Assembly (NCBI GenBank): GCA_010094045.1
Contig: ML986626.1
Location: 124,001-188,000 of the forward strand
Origin: Lojkania enalia
Lineage: Eukaryota; Ascomycota; Dothideomycetes; Pleosporales
DNA: 64,000 nucleotides
Direction: 5' to 3'
The notes beneath the pieces are model-generated. The model had not been told where the DNA came from. It did no database searches and was given only the letters and a program-made list of their open reading frames with translations. Within the stretch, counting starts at the first letter, position 1; each line of letters starts with the position of its first letter. This document shows, piece by piece, positions 35,353 through 45,142 of this stretch. The position numbers were made by a program, and so were the translations under genes.

Positions 35353-36138
35353 ATTGGGCTACGAAGAACACAGAAAGCACCACGAAGGGGGTCGACAAAA
35401 GGTGGCCAGAGTCGAATGGCCACAGTATACTTGGGATACTCCATATATACTCTAGGACATTGCTGCTGAATTATGAAATGAGCGGAACATTGGATTGGAG
35501 GGAGCCAGAGTTATGAGAGTGAAGAATATTTTGTCGGACAATGTGCCCGTCGGATCACCTTCCATATGACTAAATGTTATTGCTTGTGATGAAAAGCATT
35601 ATGGAAAGGTCGGAACAGCGGTTGAAGTCCTCATCCTATGCCCTGGTGAGGATCTCTAATGCATAGCAGTCACTAGGGCAGATGAGCGCTGTGGAGAAAT
35701 ATATTAATGAAACGTGAAACAGAAGACTTTTGGGAGGAAAAGGCGAATGACATTGCATGAAAGTAAAATCACAAGGTATGTTAAAGTCTAGGGAGCTTCT
35801 GGGAATAGTTGAGAGAAACGGACGTGAATGGTAGAACGGAGGACGCTCCTCCGCCGATTCAATCCGGCTAGACTCATTCGTCGTACTGGAGCGTTTATAA
35901 TGAGCCCTGACGTCCTGATAGGAAAACAGGGCAATGTATCAATATGATTCATTGTAGTGCATACAAATTGCTTTGGTCTATCGTAGGAAAGGAAGGGAGG
36001 GGATTTGGGATGGAACTGAAGGGTACAAATTGACTTGGCGGCGTGACCGCGCGAAACGGACGAAGCGCAAAGTGTGAACCCCAGCACGTCTTCTCCACCC
36101 CATCCGCATTGCATCGCGACCAAACGCAGCCATCCCAG
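35353..36138. promoter_or_regulatory. Divergent promoter between GH5 cellulase and XPF/Rad1 genes
   Basis: About 790 bp with ORFs only as shadows. A TATA-like TCCATATATACTC at about 35438-35450 is placed about 90 bp upstream of the cellulase start on its strand. Nothing else is recognised. Confidence 0.45.
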
Positions 36139-38949
36139 ATGCCCAGTGATGAGAGAGCCCCTGTGAAACTGTCCCTTCCTCTCGAATTCCAACAAGACAT
36201 CTTCAAGGAATTGCGGGAGGAAGATGAACTCATCATCATCGCACGCGGACTCGGCCTTCTGCGCATCGTCACCAACCTCCTTCATTCGTACGATGCCGCC
36301 GGAAACAATCTGATCTTACTCGTGGGAGCAGACGAACGCGAGAATGTCTGGATCGGCGAGGCGCTGGCTGAACATGCCGCCGTGAGCATGTCGCCGAAAG
36401 CCAGAGGGCTAAGCTTGGTCAACACCGACCTGATGAGCGTAGGAACGCGCGAGAAAATGTATGTGCAAGGAGGGATATTCAGCATCACTTCGCGCATCTT
36501 GATTGTAGACTTCTTGTCAGGATTGTTGAACCCGGAAACCGTTACCGGAGTAGTCGTGCTGCATGCTGAGAAGGTGGTCGCAACCTCGTTAGAAGCCTTT
36601 ATCCTGCGCATTTACCGGCAAAAGAACAAGTCAGGCTTTTTGAAAGCCTTTTCAGATAGCCCGGAGCCATTCACTACGGGATTCGCCCCGTTGACAAACA
36701 TGATGAAGAATCTTTTTCTCCAAAAGCCGGCGTTATATCCGCGCTTCCATGTTACAGTCGCCAAGTCGCTAGAGGGGCGCAAGAAAGCGGAGGTCATTGA
36801 ACTGGAGGTGCCCATGACAGAGGCAATGCGCGACATACAAAATGCCGTGCTGGAGTGCGTTGAAGCTAGTATTAGCGAACTGAGAAAGAGCAACACGGGA
36901 ATTGAAATGGAAGACTGGACATTGGATAGCGCCCTTCACAGGAATTTTGATACCACAATACGGAGGCAACTAGACCCCGTATGGCATCGTACTAGCTTCA
37001 AAACAAGACAAATTGTTCGAGACCTGTCGCTACTGCGAACAATATTGCATGCCCTCCTTGCATATGATGCGGTCAACTTCAACAAATATCTCGATACAGT
37101 TCTGGCGGCGTCTCAACCCCCCCCAGGCTCGACCAAGCAAAATCAGTCACCTTGGCTGTTTCTCGACGCTGCTGATACCATTTTCACGACTGCAAAACGA
37201 AGAGTCTACGAGGGAAAGATTTCAAACACTGACTTGATCAACAACCCAAATGTAGTACCTGATTCCCTACGCCCCGTTCTCGAAGAGTTCCCGAAATGGA
37301 CGCAGCTAGCGGAAATACTGCAAGAAATTGAACGTGACTCGTACTTGAACCCGGCCCCGCAAGACAGTTCCAATGGTTCAATCCTGATAATGTGTGGTGA
37401 TCAGGGAACATGCAGTCAACTACGAGAATATTTGCAAACCATGTACGTTAGGCTAGGTGGCGAGGAAGACGAGGACGATTTCCAAGAGCCATCTGCTTCG
37501 TTCATGATGCGACGGAGATTGCGCAGCTACCTCGCCTGGAAACGCGATTTCTCCAAGGTCAGCTCCGTGCTTTTCTCAGAAAACGAGAAGGCTATCAACA
37601 GCAGCACAGACCAGCGCATTCAGAACAGGAAAGCAAATAAACCACCTCCAAACAAGAGGCGTAGAGTGAGAGGCGGTGGGACTGCGGTTTCTGGCCCATC
37701 GCGTACAGATACAGGTGCAGTACGAACAGCTGGAGATCGTGACGCCCACATTGCCAGCCTGATGGCCGAACTAAAGCCAACGGAAATCGAGTCCATGCAG
37801 AAAACAGAAATCGGGCTAGACCCGTTAGAAAATATGGAAGATTACTACGAGCTCTTCGACATGAATGACCTCGTTATAATACATCCTTATGAAGGTGACA
37901 TGGATGAACATGTCCTGGAAGAAACTAAGCCGCGCTATGTAATTATGTACGAACCTGACGCAGCTTTCATCCGAAGGATAGAAGTATATCGTTCCTCTCA
38001 CACAGACCGAACTGTAAAAGTATTCTTCATGTATTACGGTGGTAGCGTAGAAGAACAACGCTACCTCTCTACCGTCCGACGAGAAAAGGACGCCTTCACC
38101 CGCCTCATCCGCGAAAGAGGCAACATGGCCTTGACAATTAACCCAACAAACACCGACCCCCAGGAATCTTTTCTCCGCACAATCAACACTCGTATTGCCG
38201 GCGGCGGCCGTCTGGCTGCAACAGCCCAACCTCCGCGCGTCGTCGTCGACGTTCGAGAATTCCGCTCGAGTCTCCCTTCCCTCCTCCATGGCCAAAGCAT
38301 CATAGTCGTCCCTTGCATGCTCACAGTCGGCGACTATATTCTCACACCTCAAATATGCATTGAGCGAAAATCCGTCCGCGATCTCATCGGCTCCTTCGCC
38401 AACGGTCGCCTATACAACCAAGTCGAAGCCATGATGGAGCACTACAAATCCCCCATGCTACTCATCGAATTCGACCAAAATAAATCCTTCACTCTCGAAC
38501 CGTTTTCAGACCTATCGGTCTCGTCCGGCGCTGCATCCGTAGTACCAGACCTGCAATCTAAAATCGTTATGCTCACACTAGCTTTCCCGCGCCTGAAAAT
38601 CATTTGGTCGTCCTCCCCCTACCAAACTGCGGAAATCTTCTCCGAACTCAAGAAGAATGCAGATGAGCCTGATCCTCTGAAAGCCGTGCAGTTGGGCTTA
38701 GATCCTGACATGCAAGGAGATGAGATAAGGAGTTTCAATCAAGTGACGCAGGATATGTTACGTGCATTGCCGGGCATGAATGAGAAGGCCGTCATGACAT
38801 TGATACTAGAGGTGGAGAATTTGCAAGAGTTAGCGAACTTGGAGGAGAGGGAAATTTGCGGGTTAATTGGAACGGATATCGGGAGGCGGGTTTACCGATT
38901 TTTTAACAGGAGCGTGTGGGAAGATGTTGCGGTGCCGATGCTAGGATAG
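36139..38949 (+). CDS. rad1: XPF/Rad1-family structure-specific DNA repair endonuclease
   Basis: Catalytic subunit of the XPF-ERCC1 (Rad1-Rad10) nuclease that cuts 5' of damage in nucleotide excision repair and acts in single-strand annealing and crosslink repair, in the nucleus. Single exon, 936 residues from the ATG at 36139 (MPSDERAPVKLSLPLEFQQ); the frame is open further upstream only to a GTG at 36043. The N-terminal half is the inactive helicase-like region (LILLVGADERENVWIGEAL; SRILIVDFLSGLL). A basic stretch NKRRRVRGGG near residue 504 could be a nuclear signal. The ERCC4 nuclease domain starts near residue 700 with VVVDVREF and has the catalytic motif GDYILTPQICIERKSVRD (about 731-748; GDxnERKxxxD). 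A tandem helix-hairpin-helix end follows (MLRALPGMNEKAVM; EREICGLIGTDIGRRVYRF), which should bind the ERCC1 partner. All catalytic residues are present. Confidence 0.95.
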   Translation: MPSDERAPVKLSLPLEFQQDIFKELREEDELIIIARGLGLLRIVTNLLHSYDAAGNNLILLVGADERENVWIGEALAEHAAVSMSPKARGLSLVNTDLMSVGTREKMYVQGGIFSITSRILIVDFLSGLLNPETVTGVVVLHAEKVVATSLEAFILRIYRQKNKSGFLKAFSDSPEPFTTGFAPLTNMMKNLFLQKPALYPRFHVTVAKSLEGRKKAEVIELEVPMTEAMRDIQNAVLECVEASISELRKSNTGIEMEDWTLDSALHRNFDTTIRRQLDPVWHRTSFKTRQIVRDLSLLRTILHALLAYDAVNFNKYLDTVLAASQPPPGSTKQNQSPWLFLDAADTIFTTAKRRVYEGKISNTDLINNPNVVPDSLRPVLEEFPKWTQLAEILQEIERDSYLNPAPQDSSNGSILIMCGDQGTCSQLREYLQTMYVRLGGEEDEDDFQEPSASFMMRRRLRSYLAWKRDFSKVSSVLFSENEKAINSSTDQRIQNRKANKPPPNKRRRVRGGGTAVSGPSRTDTGAVRTAGDRDAHIASLMAELKPTEIESMQKTEIGLDPLENMEDYYELFDMNDLVIIHPYEGDMDEHVLEETKPRYVIMYEPDAAFIRRIEVYRSSHTDRTVKVFFMYYGGSVEEQRYLSTVRREKDAFTRLIRERGNMALTINPTNTDPQESFLRTINTRIAGGGRLAATAQPPRVVVDVREFRSSLPSLLHGQSIIVVPCMLTVGDYILTPQICIERKSVRDLIGSFANGRLYNQVEAMMEHYKSPMLLIEFDQNKSFTLEPFSDLSVSSGAASVVPDLQSKIVMLTLAFPRLKIIWSSSPYQTAEIFSELKKNADEPDPLKAVQLGLDPDMQGDEIRSFNQVTQDMLRALPGMNEKAVMTLILEVENLQELANLEEREICGLIGTDIGRRVYRFFNRSVWEDVAVPMLG

Positions 38950-39466
38950 AGACAGCGTTAAAATGTTTGAGGGATATGTTGGAAAATGCGGTGTTGGTGC
39001 ATGTGTTCTAGTTTTGCAAGTTGTGAGAATGTTCAATGGAGATGAACAGACTAAATACCCGGCTAGCGGGGGTTACGTAGCTGGAACGTACATGTGAAAA
39101 ATGATTAAAACTACGTCGTTTTAAGGGAAGGAGCGGAGCATAAAAAGGTTTTAGTACACATGAATAGAAATCAAGTTTGGAGGAAGTAATGCATGTTTAA
39201 TTTTCCGCATACGGCTAAGTCTAAGAGCGAAGCGCAATTGCGCTCTCCCTTTCCCTAGAGGCGCCCGAGCATTAAGAGGAAGGACGAACAAAAACACTCC
39301 CGATCCTTAACATGCAATCCGACTTGAAGGAGTAGGATAGAAACCACCAACCCGTCCGCCCGCCAGCAAGTGGTGCGCATTTGAGCCGTGCCAGCCTCCC
39401 ATTAAACACGCCATCGCCACGACATAGGAGAGGGACTGGCGACGGCATGGCGGACCGCCGTCCCCT
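38950..39466. other. Convergent 3' region between XPF/Rad1 and eIF1A
   Basis: About 520 bp holding the 3' ends of two convergent genes. Nothing recognisable. Confidence 0.5.
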
Positions 39467-40108
39467 TTAAATCTCATCGATATCGACCTCCTTCCCATCG
39501 CCGCCCTCATCGCTCTCATCCCGGTCTTCGTCGAACTCGAAACCGATGCCCTCATCGCCTTGGTCACCGTATGTATCCGTCTCGTTGATCTTCGCGTTCT
39601 CGGGCAGCTCGCCATAGGCCTTCAGAGATCGAGCTTCGTCGGCAGTGTATTTAAGGATGACGTCGCCTTTCTCGTCCTGGTAGTCACGGAGGGAGAGCAG
39701 GATGATGTCGCCCTGGTTGATCCAGACCTTTTTGCGTAGCTTGCCACGGATGTGTGCCAGGCGACGGGCACCATCAAAGCACTGTGCTTCCAGTCGGCCG
39801 TTTCCGAGCATCTTCACGACCTGTGCGTATTCTACAAGAATTGTTATTAGTTTGTGTTGCGCGAGGTAGGTGGGATGGGCGCTTAGGCACGGAGAATATG
39901 GATGGCGTACCTTGGCCCTCTTCCTTGAAGGTGAGTTCGCGCTTCTCGTTGTCGTTCTCGTTTTTCCCCCTACGTCGGTTCTTACCACCCTATTGTGATG
40001 GTGTCAGTGTATGCTCTGCCGGACCGCAGGTGTACTGCAGAGTGGGTGGCGGGGTAGTGGGGGGTCGAGGGTTGGGTATCAACGTACTTTCCCCTTATTC
40101 TTAGGCAT
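39467..40108 (-). CDS. Translation initiation factor eIF1A
   Basis: Binds the 40S A site and, with eIF1, promotes scanning and start codon choice. Three exons on minus: 40108-40088, 39989-39911, 39831-39467; 154 residues. Exon 1 encodes just MPKNKGK; exon 2 gives [19 protein letters not shown] then TFKEEGQ; exon 3 gives [20 protein letters not shown], then [20 protein letters not shown], the OB-fold core. The end is strongly acidic ([20 protein letters not shown]), matching the DIDDI-type tail of eukaryotic eIF1A. Introns are 98 and 79 nt. The gene is divergent from the unknown gene at 40411, with 302 bp between start codons. Confidence 0.97.
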
Positions 40109-40410
40109 GCTTGTGTTGTTTTCTGTGAGTGTGTCGGCTGTGAAGTAATGTCACCTGTGGGTTTTCCTAGCTGTAGGCGACGGGTGGCGCGTGTAGGTGT
40201 TGTGTCCTGGTGTTGAGGCAGGATGGAGTTAACTGTGTGTAGACGGTATTTGAAGGTTCAGGCGAGTGGGCTAATATGCGCTAGCAGCGGATGCGGAATA
40301 GTGCCATTCGCGACCTGCGGCTTGGTGAGTGACTGAACGTGATTCCCACTTTCCTAGTCCCTACCTCTTGTCGTAGTCCATCCGTCACTCCTTTACACAA
40401 TCATTCCTCG

Positions 40411-41052
40411 ATGAAGGATGTCTTCCTACGCCTAAGAAGGCAAAAATTCCATTGTTTCTCTGTCAGTTACCAATCAGGCTTCAACTCCTTCATTTTACAT
40501 CATATCATCAGCAATTCGCAGCACCCGCTTTACACTATTCGCAAGCGCAAGTACATAGAGCGCGAACGTGCCTTTCGCGACCATCCCGATCTCTTCTGGC
40601 ATGCCATCGCCCCCAACAATTGTTCGAAAACGAAAGTCGTGAGGACGTGGGCCAGGAGGCGTTTGCGAAATGCGTTTGTCGAAGAGCTGAGAGAAAGGGG
40701 CATTAATCAGGATGGCACGCTCGAAAACGCTGAACGCGTCACTAAATACTCGGATACGTTGGGCAAATTTATGAAAGACGGGAAAGCTCTCCGTTTAAAA
40801 GGATCTCTGAGACTGCTTGCGCTGCCTCCGGTCCTCTCCACCAAATATGTGGATGTCAGGAAGGAGACCGGGAGAGTGGCCGATATTCTACTTCAATGTT
40901 TAGAGGATGATTGTATCTCAAGCAAAAATGCGCCACATGCCCAAAAAATGGATTCCGGGAAATCGCAGAAGACAAATGTGCCACTTGTGCACATTCGTCG
41001 AATAGTCACACTCCCGCAACGCTCTCGGAAGAAGCTTCCAACATTAGAGTAA
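40411..41052 (+). CDS. Conserved-looking hypothetical protein, possibly mitochondrial
   Basis: 213 residues in one exon from the ATG at 40411 (MKDVFLRLRRQK); the frame opens upstream at a GTG at 40339. I do not recognise the family. The N-terminus is basic with many Arg/Lys and almost no acidic residues, as in a mitochondrial presequence. A central part, RKRKYIERERAFRDHPDLFW then HAIAPNNCSK, KTKVVRTWARRRLRNAFVEE and LRERGINQDGT, looks like a folded, well-kept segment. It is followed by GKALRLKGSLRLLALPPVL and a polar C-terminus. No membrane span or cysteine motif is seen. It shares a short divergent promoter with eIF1A. Function unknown; protein status is supported by length, composition and absence of overlapping better candidates. 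Confidence 0.6.
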   Translation: MKDVFLRLRRQKFHCFSVSYQSGFNSFILHHIISNSQHPLYTIRKRKYIERERAFRDHPDLFWHAIAPNNCSKTKVVRTWARRRLRNAFVEELRERGINQDGTLENAERVTKYSDTLGKFMKDGKALRLKGSLRLLALPPVLSTKYVDVRKETGRVADILLQCLEDDCISSKNAPHAQKMDSGKSQKTNVPLVHIRRIVTLPQRSRKKLPTLE

Positions 41053-42381
41053 GATACATAGGGTAGAAAAGTAGCCCAAAATGCTAGCCATACCCTCTTT
41101 GAAGAACGGAAAGAATATTATTGATGGGCTCAATTTTCCTCCAACGAGGACTACCCTCTAAGCCTGGCATTGTTCAGCTCATGGTGGAAGATTAGCACTA
41201 TTTAAACGACAATATCCCGTCAAGATCTTCTGGAAAAACTTGAGGAAAACTTTGCGACTGGAAGTCGCTGGCAGCATCGAGCATTTGATGCCGGGCCAAG
41301 GAGATTCTCTAAGAGAATAGGCTTCGAGTCCCTTGGGATGGTTCCCTGAGTATAGGATGCCGCGTTGGGTCTGCTTTAATGAGCATTTAACATGCTTAAT
41401 GCCTAGGATTGTAAACATTCGTCGCATACGGAGAATTATGAAAAGCAGATATGAAGTACGACATAAGTCAAGCTTAATATTTGATGGTGAACTTCTAGGG
41501 GACTCCGGGCTCCATAAACCATTGCGCCTAGCCAACATGATATTTCTTATACTCTTCGCATCCCTGTTCTACATTACACTACTACCCGACACATACAACA
41601 TCGCTATTCTGCTATTCCACCAATATCGTCGAAGCCTGAGCTATCAGTTATCTCGTCAATAATCAGCACGACCAACTATGTGCGATTCCTTACCCATACA
41701 CTTAGCCTTTGAATAGGCATTGAAAGCCAAGCAGCGTGCACTAAAACAGGAGACCCACTAGGGAAATTAATACCTGCCATGCAGTACAATAAATACGTTA
41801 AGCAGTGGCCTCGACACAAACACTCGATACTACATGTTTGCTAAATATCTGTCTCTTTTCGGATGCCTATTATAGCCGCAACGGTCCTATCAACTCTGCT
41901 CCCTGTGATACTCCTGCTTTTGGTATTGCCTTTTTCCTAACACAGAATGCCGTCTGTGCTGCCGCGGTACTTACTATTCGTAGCAGGAACGTATATTCAT
42001 ATCCGTAGACGACGTGCCAACGAAATGTATCGCTACATTGCGAGCTCAATGTCTTCAGGTAGATAGTGACTGCGCTCAACACGAGGTTCAGATGATTAGG
42101 AGGGGTTGCGATGAATGATACATAGATTCCGTTTGCAACTGCATTATCATCCTTAGGTACTCATATAATAAAGTTGTATTTCAAGGAGTGTGAGGAGGGA
42201 AAAAAAAAAAAAAAAAAATTTTTTGAAATCTAGGAGATTCCGAAGGGGCACATAAATACACAGGCTCGTCCTCCTTTATGGTGGGCGTCTAAAAGCTATG
42301 TCTACGGAATGAAAGCTCAGGGTTGTTACCGATATATTGTAGCGGCAATAATTGCCACTTAAACGACTCAAAGTTTAGCCC
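41053..42381. other. Intergenic region with no supportable gene
   Basis: About 1.3 kb between a plus-strand and a minus-strand gene that converge here. Short ORFs at 41179-41538 (minus) and 41333-41662 (plus) are mirror images in an otherwise AT-rich area. A long A-run directly joined to a T-run lies at about 42200-42225. Confidence 0.45.
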
Positions 42382-43414
42382 TCATAACTCAGACCTCTCC
42401 TTCTCTTCAAAAGGTCTCCGTCCTTTCGCTAACAGGATCGTCCGCCAGACGTGTGTTCCCGCAAAGTTCATATATACCCTCTCTGGTATGACCTTGACGT
42501 CTACCTCAACAAATCCTGCTTCAGTGAAGAATTTCTTCACACCCTCGACCGAGAATGCATACACAACAATCGAGTTATTCATCTCCTTGCGAACAGGGAG
42601 AGTGGGATCACCTTCGGCTTCTTTTGGTTTGCCCTGGCTCTGTCCGCCATGTCCATGTTCATGATGTTCGCGATGTCCGTGATGTCCGTGACCGTGATGA
42701 TGATTCTGAGACACATGGTTTCCCTCTGTTCCTTCGATTGGGTTCCCCTCCTCATCAGCCTTCAAATCACCTCCATCCAAAAAGTCGGTAATAACCAATA
42801 CGCCGCCGGGCTTCAGTCTCTCTTTCAAACACTTCGCAGCATAGACCACGTCCTCGAAATGGTGGAAGCCCATTCCCACAGCAGCCAAGTCGAAATTTGT
42901 GAATTCAGGGTCGGATTGAGGAGGATTTTGAGGGTTAGAAAAAAGGTCGCCAAGTACCGCATTGACTGTTTCTGGCGGGAGATTGAATTCTCGGGCGCGT
43001 TTGTTGTAGGTTTCGACCATGTTGGGTGCGATGTCGATGCCGCGGCTTATTGTTACGTAGGGGCCGAAGATCTGTTTAGGTAAGCCACCATTCGACTGAA
43101 GTGGAAACTGGCAAAAAAAGGAAGACATACACGTGACATGAGACCGGGACCGCAAGCATAGTCTAGGAATCGAATTTCTTCTGGGCTTGAGTTGGATCCA
43201 GTGTTCACGAATGGGATGCCGATCCAATCAAGGCGATTCCGCAAATTATCGGTAAGTAGCTGATTAACTTTCGCGAACCAGGGCTTGCTGTCGTAGGCGT
43301 CACCGATGCTACTGTGTTGAGGTTAGATTGAGATAATATCGAACGAAGAATAGGTACGTACTCGAAGAATTTTCGGTTCGCTTCCGCGAGGCTCATTGTT
43401 GGATTCTGCGACAT
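42382..43414 (-). CDS. Class I SAM-dependent methyltransferase with His-rich insert
   Basis: Three exons on minus: 43414-43362, 43311-43131, 43071-42382; 307 residues. Introns are 50 and 59 nt. Motif I is EIRFLDYACGPGLMSR (SAM-binding glycine loop), followed by ISRGIDIAPNMVETYNKRAR, then TNFDLAAVGMGFHHFEDVVY and the post-motif strand LKPGGVLVITDFLDGGD. The C-terminal strands are FSVEGVKKFFTEAGFVEVDV and HVWRTILLAKGRRPF. Between two of these lies an insert of about 20 residues made mainly of His and Gly (HHHGHGHHGHREHHEHGHGG), which may bind metal or simply be a flexible loop. The acceptor substrate is unknown; the fold resembles small-molecule methyltransferases of the Methyltransf_11/23 type. 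The protein lies upstream of TYW3 on the same strand with a 372-bp gap, so it is not clearly co-regulated. Confidence 0.85.
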
Positions 43415-43786
43415 GTTGGAATTTCTAGATGCCTGTTTTTATCATGCACGCCTGATAAAGGAGATTCCTTGCGAAAAGATTGTTTGGTTGTTGTCTATGT
43501 TCTTCATCCTGCTATTTATCTCTTCGATAAGGTGACCTCGCTTGAGCCGATTCAAGTCGCCGACCACACCGGAGACTTTTCGTCATCCTTCTATCGACCA
43601 ATCAAATTCTATGTTGCCGGAGAGTTTGTATACGAACAAATATGTCCCTGCGCATGGAATCCAAGAGGAAGCTTTGCGACATCTCGGAGACTTTGTGCGG
43701 CCCGGGCCGACCGACCATTCGTGCCAACTGTTGGGGCGATAACTTGGTAAAAGCACCCGGAACGCCGGGTTTTGAATTTGTATCCG
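43415..43786. other. Spacer between TYW3 and methyltransferase genes
   Basis: Contains the methyltransferase promoter and the TYW3 3' end, both on minus. No gene seen. Confidence 0.4.
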
Positions 43787-44821
43787 TCAACTAAATAGTC
43801 CATTGATATTCACGCTTTCTACAGACTCAGGATCCAATGCTGTAGATGTCGCCGAGCTATCCTTCTGCAGTGCTCGCTGTCGAGTGAGGCCTTCCTCTCT
43901 CTTACGTCGCCTTCGTACATCAGCATCCTCCCAATCCCGTCTGGTGGAGACATTAAATGAGGGTGATTCGTCCGATTGGGATTGCATGCGTTGTTTGAGT
44001 AAGAATGAACTGAATCGAGCAATTCGCTCTGAGTTTATCTTGAAGCGTTCGTTTGCAATGTCTACCAGTGTTCGAAGATAGTCGTTGTCGACCAAAGCAA
44101 TGTTGCTGCCGCATCGATCCTGATACCCAATAATAGCATCGAAGGAATATCCAGTAGATCTTATTGCTACCATAGGATTGAGCTCGCCGGCCTGGAAGGG
44201 ACTTAGGCTCACAGCACCACTCTCGCGAAACCCAGCGTGAAGGCCAACAGTAAGAACGCGATTGGCATACTCTAGAGATGCAGTCAGGATATGAAGTATC
44301 TGACACGGGTTAGTGGATCGAATTTCCAAACTGGAGTATATATATCGTACCATAGGCTCAAACTTGAGATGAATGTAGCTGCTTTCCACAGTAGGCGAAC
44401 TATCGCCCGTGCCGCTAGATCTTTGAATACCAAATTTCGATAATAAATCCGTCTGTGGGCCCGATTTGGGTACTTCGACACGCGAGTGTGAAATGAAAAG
44501 CCATGAACCTCCTCCTTTACCGCCGGGACTGGTGCGAGAACCCTCATCACCATGCTGGGCATCTAGGGTTTGGACATGGCGTTTCTTTCCTTCAAGAAAT
44601 ACACTAATTCTACCGGAACAGCTACTTGTCGTGACTAGCCCTTCTATACTGTTTATATCGCTAATTAAAGAGCGGATTGGCTCGTCAACCGACCCTTTCG
44701 GCGAAAGATCGTGATACTCTCCAGCAGGAGTATCAAGCAATTTCAGAATTTTTTCCTTCTTCTCATTAAAGCGGCTTGGGCTGACCATATTTTGAGAAGA
44801 GTCGCAATGCGAAAAGAACAT
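43787..44821 (-). CDS. tyw3: tRNA wybutosine-synthesizing protein 3 (TYW3)
   Basis: Methyltransferase of the wybutosine pathway that modifies G37 of tRNA-Phe (methylation of yW-86 to yW-72). Two exons on minus, 44821-44351 and 44299-43787, giving 327 residues. The family signature is clear: DLSPKGSVDEPIRSLISDIN followed by GLVTTSSCSGRISVFLEG. The intron of 51 nt (44350-44300, GTACGA...CACTAAC...GTCAG) has no stop and keeps frame, so the unspliced reading is also open; splicing joins HLKFEPM to ILHILTASLEYANRVLTVGL, as in relatives. The later part AGFRESGAVSL and LVDNDYLRTLVDIANERFKI is also typical. The C-terminal 60 residues are basic and probably disordered. A second Met at residue 12 (MVSPSRFNEKKEKIL) is an alternative start. 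Confidence 0.9.
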   Translation of the reverse strand: MFFSHCDSSQNMVSPSRFNEKKEKILKLLDTPAGEYHDLSPKGSVDEPIRSLISDINSIEGLVTTSSCSGRISVFLEGKKRHVQTLDAQHGDEGSRTSPGGKGGGSWLFISHSRVEVPKSGPQTDLLSKFGIQRSSGTGDSSPTVESSYIHLKFEPMVRYIYSSLEIRSTNPCQILHILTASLEYANRVLTVGLHAGFRESGAVSLSPFQAGELNPMVAIRSTGYSFDAIIGYQDRCGSNIALVDNDYLRTLVDIANERFKINSERIARFSSFLLKQRMQSQSDESPSFNVSTRRDWEDADVRRRRKREEGLTRQRALQKDSSATSTALDPESVESVNINGLFS

Positions 44822-45142
44822 TAGTGCGACGGGAGCCGAATGTAGAGGTGTTAAGAGTCAAAGGACGGAGCTTGCTTAGTCCGTAGGCGGGAGCGCGTCA
44901 TCGTTGGTGGTCCAAGCGCTCAACGAGTTAACGTTGACCGTGCACCTGGGAACAACGAGAACTCTGTCTAATCCTCACCAAACAAAAGGAACTTACACAT
45001 TCTTAGACACTTATCTGTCTAACGAGTTTTGAATAGCAGCGTGAGGAGTCATTCATCGTTCTATTGGCAAACATAAAATCACACATCTACGTCGTCACCT
45101 AGAGCAAAGGACATACCGTACAATCGGCACTGAACGAGGACA
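44822..45142. promoter_or_regulatory. Divergent promoter between TYW3 and DUF2461 genes
   Basis: 320 bp between start codons. No ORF and no clear TATA box. Confidence 0.45.
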
